A DNA stretch of 64,000 bases, taken from the NCBI GenBank assembly GCA_963663675.1, contig OY760498.1:1426001-1490000 (forward strand), given 5' to 3'. Both the position numbers and the translations under genes were made by a program. The DNA is from CAINVV01 sp963663675 (GTDB taxonomy: Bacteria > Bacteroidota > Bacteroidia > Bacteroidales > Prolixibacteraceae). This document shows positions 18,523 through 26,496 of the stretch, in pieces (within the stretch, counting starts at the first letter, position 1; each line of letters starts with the position of its first letter). The notes below the pieces were generated by a model that ran no database searches, had not been told where the DNA came from, and saw nothing but the letters and a program-made list of their open reading frames with translations.

Positions 18523-18669
18523 ATGAAAAAGTTGATTATGATGTTGAGCTTAATTATGCTCCTTGGAGCTGTTTCGGCAAGTGCGGCAACAAAACATAAA
18601 AGTCACAAAAAGAATCCCGCCAAAACTGAAACGCACGCTCACTCCAAAACACCGGCGGCAAAGAAATAA
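18523..18669 (+). CDS. Small secreted Lys/His/Ala-rich peptide (Asr-like)
   Basis: This 48-aa peptide begins with a signal sequence (MKKLIMMLSLIMLLGAVSASA, residues 1-21). The mature part is about 27 residues, rich in Lys, His, Ala and Thr, and strongly basic. It is too short for many gene finders, but a -7 box and a tandem activator site lie just upstream and a strong terminator lies downstream, so it is well supported. The design resembles E. coli Asr, a secreted basic, Lys/Ala/His-rich peptide induced by acid under two-component control. I infer analogy only and have no alignment. A longer relative follows at 18847. Confidence 0.75.
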   Translation: MKKLIMMLSLIMLLGAVSASAATKHKSHKKNPAKTETHAHSKTPAAKK

Positions 18670-18697
18670 GCTGCTAATGTGTCAGATTTATCAGGTT

Positions 18698-18724
18698 AAA
18701 ACGCCGGTCATCCGGCGTTTTTTT
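18698..18724 (+). terminator. Intrinsic terminator after small peptide 1
   Basis: The stem ACGCCGG / CCGGCGT encloses the loop TCAT and is followed by seven T residues. It ends the 48-aa peptide transcript and separates it from the second peptide gene. Confidence 0.88.
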
Positions 18725-18779
18725 ATTTTCTACCCCAAATAATAATCATTAAAAATGAAAAATATTTCTGTTTGAATGA

Positions 18780-18818
18780 TTTCTTCATGGAATCTTCATT
18801 ATTGTCATCTTAGTTTTG
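18780..18818 (+). promoter_or_regulatory. Promoter with tandem TTCTTCA activator site (small peptide 2)
   Basis: TTTCTTCA at 18780 and AATCTTCA at 18791 are again 11 bp apart, and after 12 bp comes the -7 box TAGTTTTG (18811-18818). The spacing is identical to the promoter at 18454-18492, which strongly suggests that the same regulator controls both genes. Confidence 0.6.
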
Positions 18819-18846
18819 TCATGTAAACAATTTAAAAATATTCAAA

Positions 18847-19053
18847 ATGAAAAAAGCACTTATGATTTTAAGCTTCGCTCTCCTTTTTGGAGTAGTCGCA
18901 GCTAACGCTCAGGATAAAAAACAAGAAGTAAAAAAGGCTCCGGCAAAAACTGAGGCTGCAGCTCCTGCAAAGAAAGAAACTAAAAAAACTGCAACACCGG
19001 CGAAGAAAGTAGCTGCAAAATCTGCAACTAAAGTTACACCGGCGAAGAAGTAA
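18847..19053 (+). CDS. Small secreted Lys/Ala-rich peptide (Asr-like)
   Basis: This 68-aa peptide has a signal sequence (MKKALMILSFALLFGVVAANA, then QDKKQ). The mature part is about 47 residues made almost entirely of Lys, Ala, Thr, Pro, Glu and Val, with repeated PAKK/PAKT units (KKAPAKTEA, TPAKKVA, TPAKK). It is a longer version of the peptide at 18523 and has the same promoter layout. Both end in (P)A(A)KK followed by a strong terminator. It is probably a periplasmic or envelope stress peptide; the function is inferred by analogy with Asr. Confidence 0.78.
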   Translation: MKKALMILSFALLFGVVAANAQDKKQEVKKAPAKTEAAAPAKKETKKTATPAKKVAAKSATKVTPAKK

Positions 19054-19072
19054 CGTGGTTAGATTGCTAATA

Positions 19073-19106
19073 AAAAAACCGTGGAGATTTCTCCACGGTT
19101 TTTTTA
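19073..19106. terminator. Bidirectional intrinsic terminator
   Basis: AAAAAAACCGTGGAG and CTCCACGGTTTTTTT pair perfectly around a 4-base loop. It ends the peptide 2 transcript and can also end the convergent DUF1080 transcript. Confidence 0.9.
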
Positions 19107-19123
19107 TGCCTTGACCGGAAATG

Positions 19124-19723
19124 TTACAATTCAGTGATTTTCAGACTTTTCCATCTAACTTTAATTCCGCCGCCATCATGAATCTGCAATGCAATTGATC
19201 CATTGGCCGCCCCTATTTTCTGGTCTGAAAAATCTGTCATAATTACACCGTTCAGCCAGGTCTGCACGTGATCTCCAACTACTTTTACTCTCATGGTATT
19301 CCATTCTCCGGGTTTGAGGATATTTTCCTTTTCATCGGGGATCTGAACAAGCCAGCCTCTCCCGTAAGATTCATAGATACCTCCTGAATCGTGCCCTTTG
19401 GGTGCTACTTCACATTGCCATCCGGATATTTTGGTGCCCGTGATGGTTGAACGGAAAAAAATGCCGCTGTTTCCATTGCTTTCCTGGAGGAAGTCGCAGG
19501 TGAGATCAAAATCCTTGTAAAATTTCTCCGTAGCCAGGTAACCGTATTTTTTATCCGGACCGCTTTCACAAACCAGGTTGCCTTTCTCTACATACCACTT
19601 TTCTGTGCCGTAAACCTTCCATCCAGTCAGATCTTTCCCATTGAAAATTTTTACTCTTTTTGCAGATAACTCAGAAGAAGTAACTATTAATATAATTACC
19701 AGCAGACTTACTAATTTTCGCAT
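19124..19723 (-). CDS. DUF1080 (3-keto-disaccharide hydrolase fold) secreted protein
   Basis: This 199-aa protein has a signal peptide (MRKLVSLLVIILIVTSSELSA) and one concanavalin-like DUF1080 domain. Typical motifs are IFNGKDLTGWKVYG, NGNSGIFFRS, YGRGW, KPGEWNTMRVKVVGDHVQTW and GSIALQIHDGG. Members of the family have been linked to hydrolysis of 3-keto-glycosides. The next gene on the strand encodes an exported sugar-isomerase-like TIM barrel, which fits a shared role in handling oxidised sugars. The substrate is not known. Confidence 0.85.
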   Translation of the reverse strand: MRKLVSLLVIILIVTSSELSAKRVKIFNGKDLTGWKVYGTEKWYVEKGNLVCESGPDKKYGYLATEKFYKDFDLTCDFLQESNGNSGIFFRSTITGTKISGWQCEVAPKGHDSGGIYESYGRGWLVQIPDEKENILKPGEWNTMRVKVVGDHVQTWLNGVIMTDFSDQKIGAANGSIALQIHDGGGIKVRWKSLKITEL

Positions 19724-19820
19724 AAATTTTGATTTAATATCGACATGGAATTTCCTTTGTCTTGAAAAAATTGAGTTTATAATATTATTTACAGTGATTT
19801 ATAAATTTTTGATGCCTTCA

Positions 19821-20744
19821 CTAAAAATTGTCGGCTTTCCGGTAGGCTTCTATAAGGGCAAGTTCACCTTCTTTGCCTTTGATGCTTCTTCCATGTTCCA
19901 TGCATAAGGTGTCATCATAGCCCTTGCTCTGAATGAATTTGAAGATGTTGGTAAAGTTGATCTCACCGGTGCCTGGCTCTTTGCGCCCGGGATTATCCCC
20001 CAGGTGGAACGCTGCGATTTCACTCCAGCATGATTCGATATTGGGAATCAGGTTTCCTTCCGTGATCTGCTGATGATAGAGGTCATCCACTATTTTACAT
20101 GCCGGGCTGTTTACTCCCCTGCAGACAGCATAGGTCTGTGGCATATCGGTCAGGAAGAGTCCGGGATGATCCCTTTTGTTGAGCGGTTCAAGCACAATGG
20201 TCATTCCGCCCTGCAGGGCAATATCGCTTAATTCCCGCATCATATCAATGACATTGGCGGTTTGGAAACCCTGGTCCATGTGTTCGTTGTACCGCCCGGG
20301 AACCATCAGTGCCCATTTCAGGCCATTCCTCTGACAAACTTCCACCCCGGCTTTTACCTTGTCGACCAGCATCTGGCGTATTTCCTCATCCTTCAGTACC
20401 ATCGACTCTTTGCTGAAGTCGGCATATAAAACAAAGGGTCCCATTTTCATGTTCAGCCGGTTGATTTCAGCCATTATTTTTTCCTGCAGCTCGACCGGTT
20501 TACTCATAAAACCATTGTCAAACATGGCCCTGAAGCCCTGGTCATTGCAAAATTTTATCTGATCAATCGGATCTTGTCCGGCCAGCTCATTAAATGTGCC
20601 GAAACCGGGAGCATACCTCAGTTTGAAAAAGGCACTGTTGGAAGGTTTCACATCCTGGAAATTGGGAATACCGAAGGCTGTGGCTCCGATTCCTGTCATG
20701 GCGGCAACGGTCGCCGATTTTTGTATGAAGTTTCTTCTCTGCAT
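19821..20744 (-). CDS. Hydroxypyruvate-isomerase-like TIM barrel protein with Tat signal
   Basis: This 307-aa protein belongs to the xylose isomerase-like TIM barrel (AP endonuclease 2) group. It starts with a twin-arginine signal (MQRRNFIQKSATVAAMTGIG), so it is probably exported folded. The C-terminal half carries AAFHLGDNPGRKEPGTGEIN, a stretch typical of hydroxypyruvate isomerase relatives, with the metal-binding His, and CMEHGRS near the end. VLEPLNKRDHPG in the middle provides a metal-binding Glu. It lies just upstream of the DUF1080 gene on the same strand (97 bp). An aldose/ketose isomerase or epimerase role on an oxidised sugar is likely; the substrate is unknown. Confidence 0.82.
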   Translation of the reverse strand: MQRRNFIQKSATVAAMTGIGATAFGIPNFQDVKPSNSAFFKLRYAPGFGTFNELAGQDPIDQIKFCNDQGFRAMFDNGFMSKPVELQEKIMAEINRLNMKMGPFVLYADFSKESMVLKDEEIRQMLVDKVKAGVEVCQRNGLKWALMVPGRYNEHMDQGFQTANVIDMMRELSDIALQGGMTIVLEPLNKRDHPGLFLTDMPQTYAVCRGVNSPACKIVDDLYHQQITEGNLIPNIESCWSEIAAFHLGDNPGRKEPGTGEINFTNIFKFIQSKGYDDTLCMEHGRSIKGKEGELALIEAYRKADNF

Positions 20745-20837
20745 GTGTGGTTGTTAATTAGGGTAATACGTGCTTGTAGACCGGGAGATTGCTGGTTCTC
20801 CCGATAACCATATTGTATTTATCTGTGAAGGGCTGAA

Positions 20838-21047
20838 TCAGTAACTTTCTTTTGGAATTATGATCCACATCACTATGTAAGCCAATATTCCCGTCCCGGC
20901 GAAAACGGCGGCAAAAGCAAAAATCAGCCTTATGAGTGTTGAATCAAAATCGAAATAGGTGCCTAGTCCACCACATACGCCGGCTATCATCTTATCCGTG
21001 TTCGACCTTTTAACTCTTTTGGTTCCTTCAGGTTGCATGACTTCCAT
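20838..21047 (-). CDS. PspC domain protein
   Basis: This 69-aa protein consists of a single PspC domain. KRSNTDKMIAGVCGGLGTYF (about residues 13-32) is the hallmark, followed by DSTLIRLIFAFAAVF and one hydrophobic helix ending YIVMWIIIPKE. Such proteins sit in the inner membrane and act in envelope stress responses. It is a stand-alone gene with no pspA or pspB nearby. The nested inverted repeat at 21101-21153 lies upstream of its start. Confidence 0.9.
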   Translation of the reverse strand: MEVMQPEGTKRVKRSNTDKMIAGVCGGLGTYFDFDSTLIRLIFAFAAVFAGTGILAYIVMWIIIPKESY

Positions 21048-21100
21048 GTTTTACTCGTAAATATAATTGTTAAATTATTGAATTTCAGTATGTACACGCG

Positions 21101-21153
21101 GAACCCTCAAAGATATTTACCCGCTATTTTGTGAACAATAGTTCATGAGGGTT
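21101..21153. repeat. Nested inverted-repeat element, copy 2 (inverted relative to copy 1)
   Basis: Outer arms AACCCTCA (21102-21109) and TGAGGGTT (21146-21153) flank 36 bp, and an inner GAAC-AATA-GTTC palindrome lies at 21133-21144. Read on the minus strand it aligns with 14565-14616: identical outer arms, one base, GAAC-N4-GTTC, then an AT-rich stretch. The copy sits between the 3' end of the 89-aa gene and the start of the PspC gene. Confidence 0.55.
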
Positions 21154-21160
21154 TTATATG

Positions 21161-21430
21161 TCATTTTTCAGGATCTTCTTCCAGCTTATCCAACTCTTCT
21201 TCATACTCGAGTTCAAGCTCCATGAATTCTTCAGCCTGCTCCAGGAGCTCGGATTTAAGTTCTTCACTTTCAGGCTCTTCGTCTAACCAATGAATTTCCT
21301 GGTCTACATTGAATCCTTCAAGGTCGCATCCGACAATAAATCTTGGTGTTTCTGTGTGAATGATGAAAATGCTGTCGGGAAGCACTTGTGAATTGTCTGC
21401 CAGCAGAAATTTTGGAAGCATACGATGCAA
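21161..21430 (-). CDS. Small acidic hypothetical protein
   Basis: This 89-aa cytoplasmic protein has no recognised domain. The first half looks like a small beta fold (SIFIIHTETPRFIVGCDLE). The second half, from about residue 49, is very acidic and probably helical (EEPESEELKSELLEQAEEF and following). A second ATG three codons in (MLPKFLLADN, at 21421) may be the true start. It stands alone on the minus strand. I cannot assign a function. Confidence 0.6.
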   Translation of the reverse strand: MHRMLPKFLLADNSQVLPDSIFIIHTETPRFIVGCDLEGFNVDQEIHWLDEEPESEELKSELLEQAEEFMELELEYEEELDKLEEDPEK

Positions 21431-21780
21431 TTTTATACGGGTTATAGATACACCAAATATAATTGTTTTTTGAATAGAATTCAGGCATTACAATCCTTTT
21501 TTCACAGATGTCCCTCATTCACGAAAGGAAATGAAAATCTTTAAAAATACTGACATAATTACATGAATATGAGGTGTTTGTGACTTTTTGTCAGGGTTAT
21601 TTTGAGATGGAAATGTCATTTTGTCTTTATATAATTGGCTTATTTTTGCATCTGATTGATTTACAGGCCTATGCAATTGCCTGTTTCCAATTTGGCATAT
21701 TGATTGAGTGTAAGGAGATGTATCACTCAGGTGTGATATTAAAGTTAAAATGTTAAACTAAATAATAGGAGGAATTTAAA
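21431..21780. other. Intergenic region with the hsp20 promoter and leader
   Basis: This 350-bp gap lies between divergent genes. It holds a candidate hsp20 promoter (21620-21648) and two mutually exclusive hairpins in the leader (21706-21738). A strong Shine-Dalgarno-like AGGAGG lies 8 bases before the hsp20 ATG, which is unusual for Bacteroidota, where start sites are normally only A-rich. Confidence 0.5.
21620..21648 (+). promoter_or_regulatory. Candidate hsp20 promoter
   Basis: TTTG at 21620-21623 and TATTTTTG at 21641-21648 match the Bacteroidota -33/-7 elements with a 17-bp spacing, slightly shorter than the usual 19. It would give a leader of about 125 bases. Confidence 0.35.
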
Positions 21781-22221
21781 ATGACACTTATCAGAACTTC
21801 AGACAGATTGTATCCCTCATTTTTTAACAACTTGTTCAGCAGGGAATTAATGGATTGGAACAACGCCGGATTTTCGGCTATGGATACCACTTTACCGGCA
21901 GTAAACATCCTGGAAGATGAGAACAGAATCCAGATCGATGTTGCTGCACCTGGAATGAAAAAAGAGGATTTCAAAGTTAATTTCGATCAGAACCGTTTAA
22001 CCGTCTCTGCAGAAAAAGAAGAAGAAAAGAATGCAACGAATGATCGGTATGCACGCAAGGAATTTTGCTATAGTTCTTTCAGCAGGCAGTTTAATGTCCC
22101 TGTGGAGACCATTGACGGAGACCAGATCCAGGCGACCTACAAAGATGGTATATTGTCGCTCGTTTTACCCAAAAGGGAGGAGTTGAAACCGAAACCTGCG
22201 AGAGCCATTGAAATCAATTAA
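21781..22221 (+). CDS. Hsp20/alpha-crystallin family small heat shock protein
   Basis: This 146-aa ATP-independent holdase binds unfolding proteins in the cytoplasm. The alpha-crystallin domain spans about residues 36-128, with VAAPGMKKEDFKVNF, a long charged loop and YKDGILSLVLPKRE, which contains the conserved GxLxxxxPK signature. The N-terminus has the RTSDRLYPSFFNNLFSRE stretch typical of Bacteroidota Hsp20. The start is fixed by the AGGAGG before the ATG. A terminator follows at 22310-22336, so it is monocistronic. Confidence 0.95.
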   Translation: MTLIRTSDRLYPSFFNNLFSRELMDWNNAGFSAMDTTLPAVNILEDENRIQIDVAAPGMKKEDFKVNFDQNRLTVSAEKEEEKNATNDRYARKEFCYSSFSRQFNVPVETIDGDQIQATYKDGILSLVLPKREELKPKPARAIEIN

Positions 22222-22309
22222 AAATAAAATCAGGTGAGTTTTTAGATTTTAATACTAAAATTTCATGGTGCATAGTCGAAACAGCACGCTTTAGTTAGAT
22301 TTGATTTGT

Positions 22310-22336
22310 AAAAAGGTCCTTTCGGGGACCTTTTTT
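22310..22336 (+). terminator. Intrinsic terminator after hsp20
   Basis: AAAAAGGTCC and GGACCTTTTTT pair around TTTCGG and are followed by a T-run. Confidence 0.88.
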
Positions 22337-22404
22337 GTTGCCTTGCAGGAATTCAACAGTGGACAGTACCGCCGGAATCTGTTATATTTGCAAAAAAGGT
22401 CTGA

Positions 22405-23799
22405 ATGATTGCTGATTCCACGATATGCGCCATTTCTACACCGGCCGGTGCCGGCGGGATTGCTGTAATCCGTCTCTCCGGACGTAATGCGGTTTCACTG
22501 GTTGACAAAGTTTTTCTGTCACCCGTCAAGGGCAAAAAACTGGCTGATCAACCGGCTAATACGCTGCATTTTGGGTCGGTTATCAAAGATGAAATGGTTC
22601 TCGATGAAGTGGTTGCCGCGCTGTTCAGATCACCACATTCCTACACGGGTGAGGATGTGGTAGAAATTTCATGTCACGGATCAGTCTATTTGCAACAGCA
22701 GATACTTCAGCTTCTTATCGATCAGGGTGCAGTGCTTGCCCAACCGGGAGAGTTCACCCAACGGGCATTCCTGAACGGGAAAATGGACCTTTCCCAGGCT
22801 GAGGCTGTTGCCGATTTAATAGCCTCCGGGAATACAGCGGCTCACAGGGTGGCCCTCAACCAGATGAGAGGTGGTTTCTCTGCAGAGATAAGTCAGTTGA
22901 GGGATCAGTTGCTTCATTTTACTACACTGATCGAACTGGAACTGGACTTTAGCGAGGAGGATGTTGAATTTGCAGACCGTACCCTGCTTATTGCCCTGTC
23001 GCAAAAAATTGAAACGCTGATCAGAAAGCTGACCGACTCTTTCAGATTGGGGAATGCCATTAAAAACGGAATTCCTGTAGCCATAATAGGGGAGACAAAC
23101 GTTGGGAAGTCCACCCTTTTAAATGCCTTGCTCAACGAAGAAAAAGCCATTGTTTCGGATATTCACGGGACCACCCGGGATGTGATAGAAGATGTTGTCA
23201 ACCTGAACGGTGTATTGTTTCGATTTTTTGATACTGCCGGATTGCGGCACACAACTGATACCATTGAAAGCCTGGGTATTGCGCGTTCCTACAGGAAGCT
23301 GGAGCAGGCGTCCATTGTCTTGCTTGTCCTGGACCTGACTTCGGCATCAGATGCCATTCTTACCAGGATTGGGCAGATCAGGGAGATCATTACCGACCAG
23401 AAACTAATCCTGGTTGCCAATAAGTCAGACCTTGCAGGCAGGGAGGTTCGTGAAAAGCTGGAATCATTATCGCTTAAAGCGAATGAATCACTGGTGTTTA
23501 TCTCGGCCAAAAGGAAGGAAAACCTGGACAGGCTGATTAGCGGGATGCAGTCGGTACTGGAAGCAGATAAGGTTCATCCTGAGGATGTTATTGTTACGAA
23601 CATTCGCCATTATGAAGCACTGACCAAGGCGCTGGATGCCATCCAGCGAACGCTGACCGGTCTCAGAACGGGTATTTCAGGCGAATTTCTCTCCCAGGAT
23701 ATCCGCGAATGCCTTCATTACCTCGGTTCTATCACCGGTCAGATCACAACAGATGAGGTACTTGGCAATATTTTCAAGAATTTCTGCATCGGGAAATAA
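22405..23799 (+). CDS. mnmE: tRNA uridine-5-carboxymethylaminomethyl modification GTPase
   Basis: This 464-aa GTPase works with MnmG to modify the wobble uridine (U34) of certain tRNAs. The N-terminal folate-binding domain opens STICAISTPAGAGGIAVIRL. The inserted G domain has the P-loop GETNVGKSTLLNALL at about residue 228, DIHGTTRD at about 252, FDTAGLR (G3) and NKSD (G4). The C-terminal CIGK provides the cysteine essential in this family. The length is normal. It is a single-gene unit with the CRISPR array downstream. Confidence 0.98.
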   Translation: MIADSTICAISTPAGAGGIAVIRLSGRNAVSLVDKVFLSPVKGKKLADQPANTLHFGSVIKDEMVLDEVVAALFRSPHSYTGEDVVEISCHGSVYLQQQILQLLIDQGAVLAQPGEFTQRAFLNGKMDLSQAEAVADLIASGNTAAHRVALNQMRGGFSAEISQLRDQLLHFTTLIELELDFSEEDVEFADRTLLIALSQKIETLIRKLTDSFRLGNAIKNGIPVAIIGETNVGKSTLLNALLNEEKAIVSDIHGTTRDVIEDVVNLNGVLFRFFDTAGLRHTTDTIESLGIARSYRKLEQASIVLLVLDLTSASDAILTRIGQIREIITDQKLILVANKSDLAGREVREKLESLSLKANESLVFISAKRKENLDRLISGMQSVLEADKVHPEDVIVTNIRHYEALTKALDAIQRTLTGLRTGISGEFLSQDIRECLHYLGSITGQITTDEVLGNIFKNFCIGK

Positions 23800-24060
23800 C
23801 CGGGTATTGACAACCAAATAAGAACCCACCACGAACCATGTTCAACATATTGAATTATAAATATTTATGTGTTTTAGACATGATATATTGAAACCTAGCC
23901 TGTTCTGAGGAATAGCTTTGGTGACCATCACATTACTGGTCTCTAATGTCTTGGCGCCTTTGCGCTTATTGACTTGGCCAAGCTGGTGTTCGTTGAAATT
24001 AGATGCCATCTCGCCATCAAAGGGCACGCTGGAAATTGCTGAATTAAGGGGGCAATACAC
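23800..24060. other. Region between mnmE and the first CRISPR repeat
   Basis: This 261-bp stretch precedes repeat 1 on the strand from which crRNAs are read, so it is one of two possible leader regions. It contains an AT-rich half and a more GC-rich half with TAGCTTTG at 23913-23920, a possible promoter box with a poorly spaced TTG at 23888. A 72-codon minus-strand reading frame (24060-23842) shows no gene-like features. I see no repeat remnant here. Confidence 0.4.
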
Positions 24061-26028
24061 TTTGTGATTTGCTTTCAGATTGTATCTTTGACGTATTGAT
24101 AATCACCCAACTTCTTTGTGGAAATCTGCACCGGCATGTTGTGATTTGCTTTCAGATTGTATCTTTGACGTATTGATAATCACCTAATCTTCGGGTAATT
24201 GGAACCATTCACGAGTTGTGATTTGCTTTCAGATTGTATCTTTGACGTATTGATAATCACCATGCTGCACGAGCTTACGATGTTGAGGCATGTTGTGATT
24301 TGCTTTCAGATTGTATCTTTGACGTATTGATAATCACCGATTATTGGGGTGTCATTGTCGTCCAGTCCGTTGTGATTTGCTTTCAGATTGTATCTTTGAC
24401 GTATTGATAATCACCATTAACTAAGTCGCTTCCGTGAACGTTTGAGTTGTGATTTGCTTTCAGATTGTATCTTTGACGTATTGATAATCACCAGGGTTAT
24501 GAAGATCGAAACGACGTTTGGTGTTGTGATTTGCTTTCAGATTGTATCTTTGACGTATTGATAATCACCGGAGTAATTGAAAGGATTATTTTACTTTATG
24601 TTGTGATTTGCTTTCAGATTGTATCTTTGACGTATTGATAATCACCCAACTCAATGCAGGATATTGAAAAATATCTGTTGTGATTTGCTTTCAGATTGTA
24701 TCTTTGACGTATTGATAATCACCTCAATTTTTTGATTTTGAAAGCCGATAGTTGTTGTGATTTGCTTTCAGATTGTATCTTTGACGTATTGATAATCACC
24801 TTCTGATCGTATCAAATCGCACCAAACTTCGTTGTGATTTGCTTTCAGATTGTATCTTTGACGTATTGATAATCACCGACCTGAAATTTTTCATTCAGTA
24901 CGCCATCGTTGTGATTTGCTTTCAGATTGTATCTTTGACGTATTGATAATCACCAATAGCCTTAATAACCATCTTCATCATCCTGTTGTGATTTGCTTTC
25001 AGATTGTATCTTTGACGTATTGATAATCACCCCCCTGTCATGTTCTTTCCTGACAACCACAGTTGTGATTTGCTTTCAGATTGTATCTTTGACGTATTGA
25101 TAATCACCACATCTGAAAATATAGAACCTGCAAAAGTTGTTGTGATTTGCTTTCAGATTGTATCTTTGACGTATTGATAATCACCACCTTTGCTTGCACT
25201 TCGTGCAGATAGGAGTTGTGATTTGCTTTCAGATTGTATCTTTGACGTATTGATAATCACCGACGGTCGTAAACTCCCTATTCAAAGGAATGTTGTGATT
25301 TGCTTTCAGATTGTATCTTTGACGTATTGATAATCACCAATTGGGGAATCATTGCAACAGCACTATTTGTTGTGATTTGCTTTCAGATTGTATCTTTGAC
25401 GTATTGATAATCACCATGAAACAATGGGATATGGATCAACAAACAGTTGTGATTTGCTTTCAGATTGTATCTTTGACGTATTGATAATCACCATTACCTA
25501 GAAGGAAAAGTATTCACAGATGTTGTGATTTGCTTTCAGATTGTATCTTTGACGTATTGATAATCACCACACGGACATAGATAGTGGACATGAGACATGT
25601 TGTGATTTGCTTTCAGATTGTATCTTTGACGTATTGATAATCACCTACTAGTGTACCGGGTGCTTGTGTATTTCTGTTGTGATTTGCTTTCAGATTGTAT
25701 CTTTGACGTATTGATAATCACCGGGAATAACTATGAAAGGATTCACACCCTCGTTGTGATTTGCTTTCAGATTGTATCTTTGACGTATTGATAATCACCA
25801 ATACACTTACACGGAATAATATTCACAGGTTGTGATTTGCTTTCAGATTGTATCTTTGACGTATTGATAATCACCAATGATCAACTAAACCAACAACAAA
25901 AATTAGTTGTGATTTGCTTTCAGATTGTATCTTTGACGTATTGATAATCACCCAATTCTTTTCTTTATTATTGCACTCATGGTTGTGATTTGCTTTCAGA
26001 TTGTATCTTTGACGTATTGATAATCACC
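24061..26028 (+). CRISPR. Type II-C CRISPR array, 26 repeats and 25 spacers
   Basis: Repeats are 47 bp, starting GTTGTGATTTGCTTTC and ending GTATTGATAATCACC, and are identical except that repeat 1 has T instead of G at its first base. Twenty-one spacers are 30 nt; spacers 15, 19, 23 and 25 are 29 nt. Orientation is set by the tracrRNA at 32214, whose anti-repeat complements the GTTGTG end, so crRNAs are read on the plus strand, against the cas genes. Each repeat contains TTG (repeat nt 2-4), 18 bp, then TATCTTTG (nt 23-30), a Bacteroidota-type promoter, so each unit may start its own transcript. No spacer was seen to match the window, but this was not checked exhaustively. Confidence 0.98.
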
Positions 26029-26096
26029 AGACCCCTGTTTAATATATTGATATGGTGATTGTTACGATTGTAATTAGAATTTAAAAATGAGGTGGT

Positions 26097-26142
26097 TGCA
26101 GAACAAAAAAACCGGACATTGATCCGGTTTTTTTGTTCTGCA
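26097..26142. terminator. Strong bidirectional terminator between array and cas2
   Basis: Two 20-bp arms (26097-26116 and 26123-26142) are perfect complements around the loop CATTGA. They include CCGGA/TCCGG and seven-base A/T runs that give a U-tract on both strands. It ends array transcripts on the plus strand and cas9-cas1-cas2 transcripts on the minus strand. Confidence 0.9.
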
Positions 26143-26158
26143 TACTACACTTGCAGAT

Positions 26159-26491
26159 TCAAAATAGCTCTAGTTGCTGAACATGTTCTTTTTTCTCAGC
26201 TGGTTTCTTACCATAAAAGAGTTCCATGTCTCCGAATTGTTTGTCGGTGATGCATAATATACCAACATGACCGTTTTCAGGCAACTCTGATTTGACCCTT
26301 TTGATATGTACTTCTGCATTGTCTTTGCTTGGACAGTGGCGCAGATAGATGCTGAACTGAAACATGTTAAAACCATCTTTCAGAAGTTTCTTGCGAAACA
26401 GGGCATATATTTTCCGTTCCTTTTTTGTTTCAGTCGGCAGATCAAAAAGTACCATTACCCACATAATCCGGTATTCACTGAATCGTTCCAA
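26159..26491 (-). CDS. cas2: CRISPR-associated endonuclease Cas2 (type II)
   Basis: This 110-aa protein is the structural partner of Cas1 in spacer integration. The ferredoxin-like fold starts MWVMVLFDLPTETKKERK with the conserved Asp, then FRKKLLKDGFNMFQFSIYLR and the second beta-alpha-beta unit ending GVGILCITDKQ-like GHVGILCITDKQFG. An extended C-terminal tail (KKPAEKKEHVQQLELF) is typical of type II Cas2 in Bacteroidota. It follows cas1 after 5 bp and converges on the array. Confidence 0.95.
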   Translation of the reverse strand: MERFSEYRIMWVMVLFDLPTETKKERKIYALFRKKLLKDGFNMFQFSIYLRHCPSKDNAEVHIKRVKSELPENGHVGILCITDKQFGDMELFYGKKPAEKKEHVQQLELF

Positions 26492-26496
26492 AACGC

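Noticed and set aside
23842..24060. 72-codon minus-strand reading frame between mnmE and the CRISPR array
   Set aside because: It shows no recognisable domain, signal or start context and lies in a likely leader region; chance is the best explanation.
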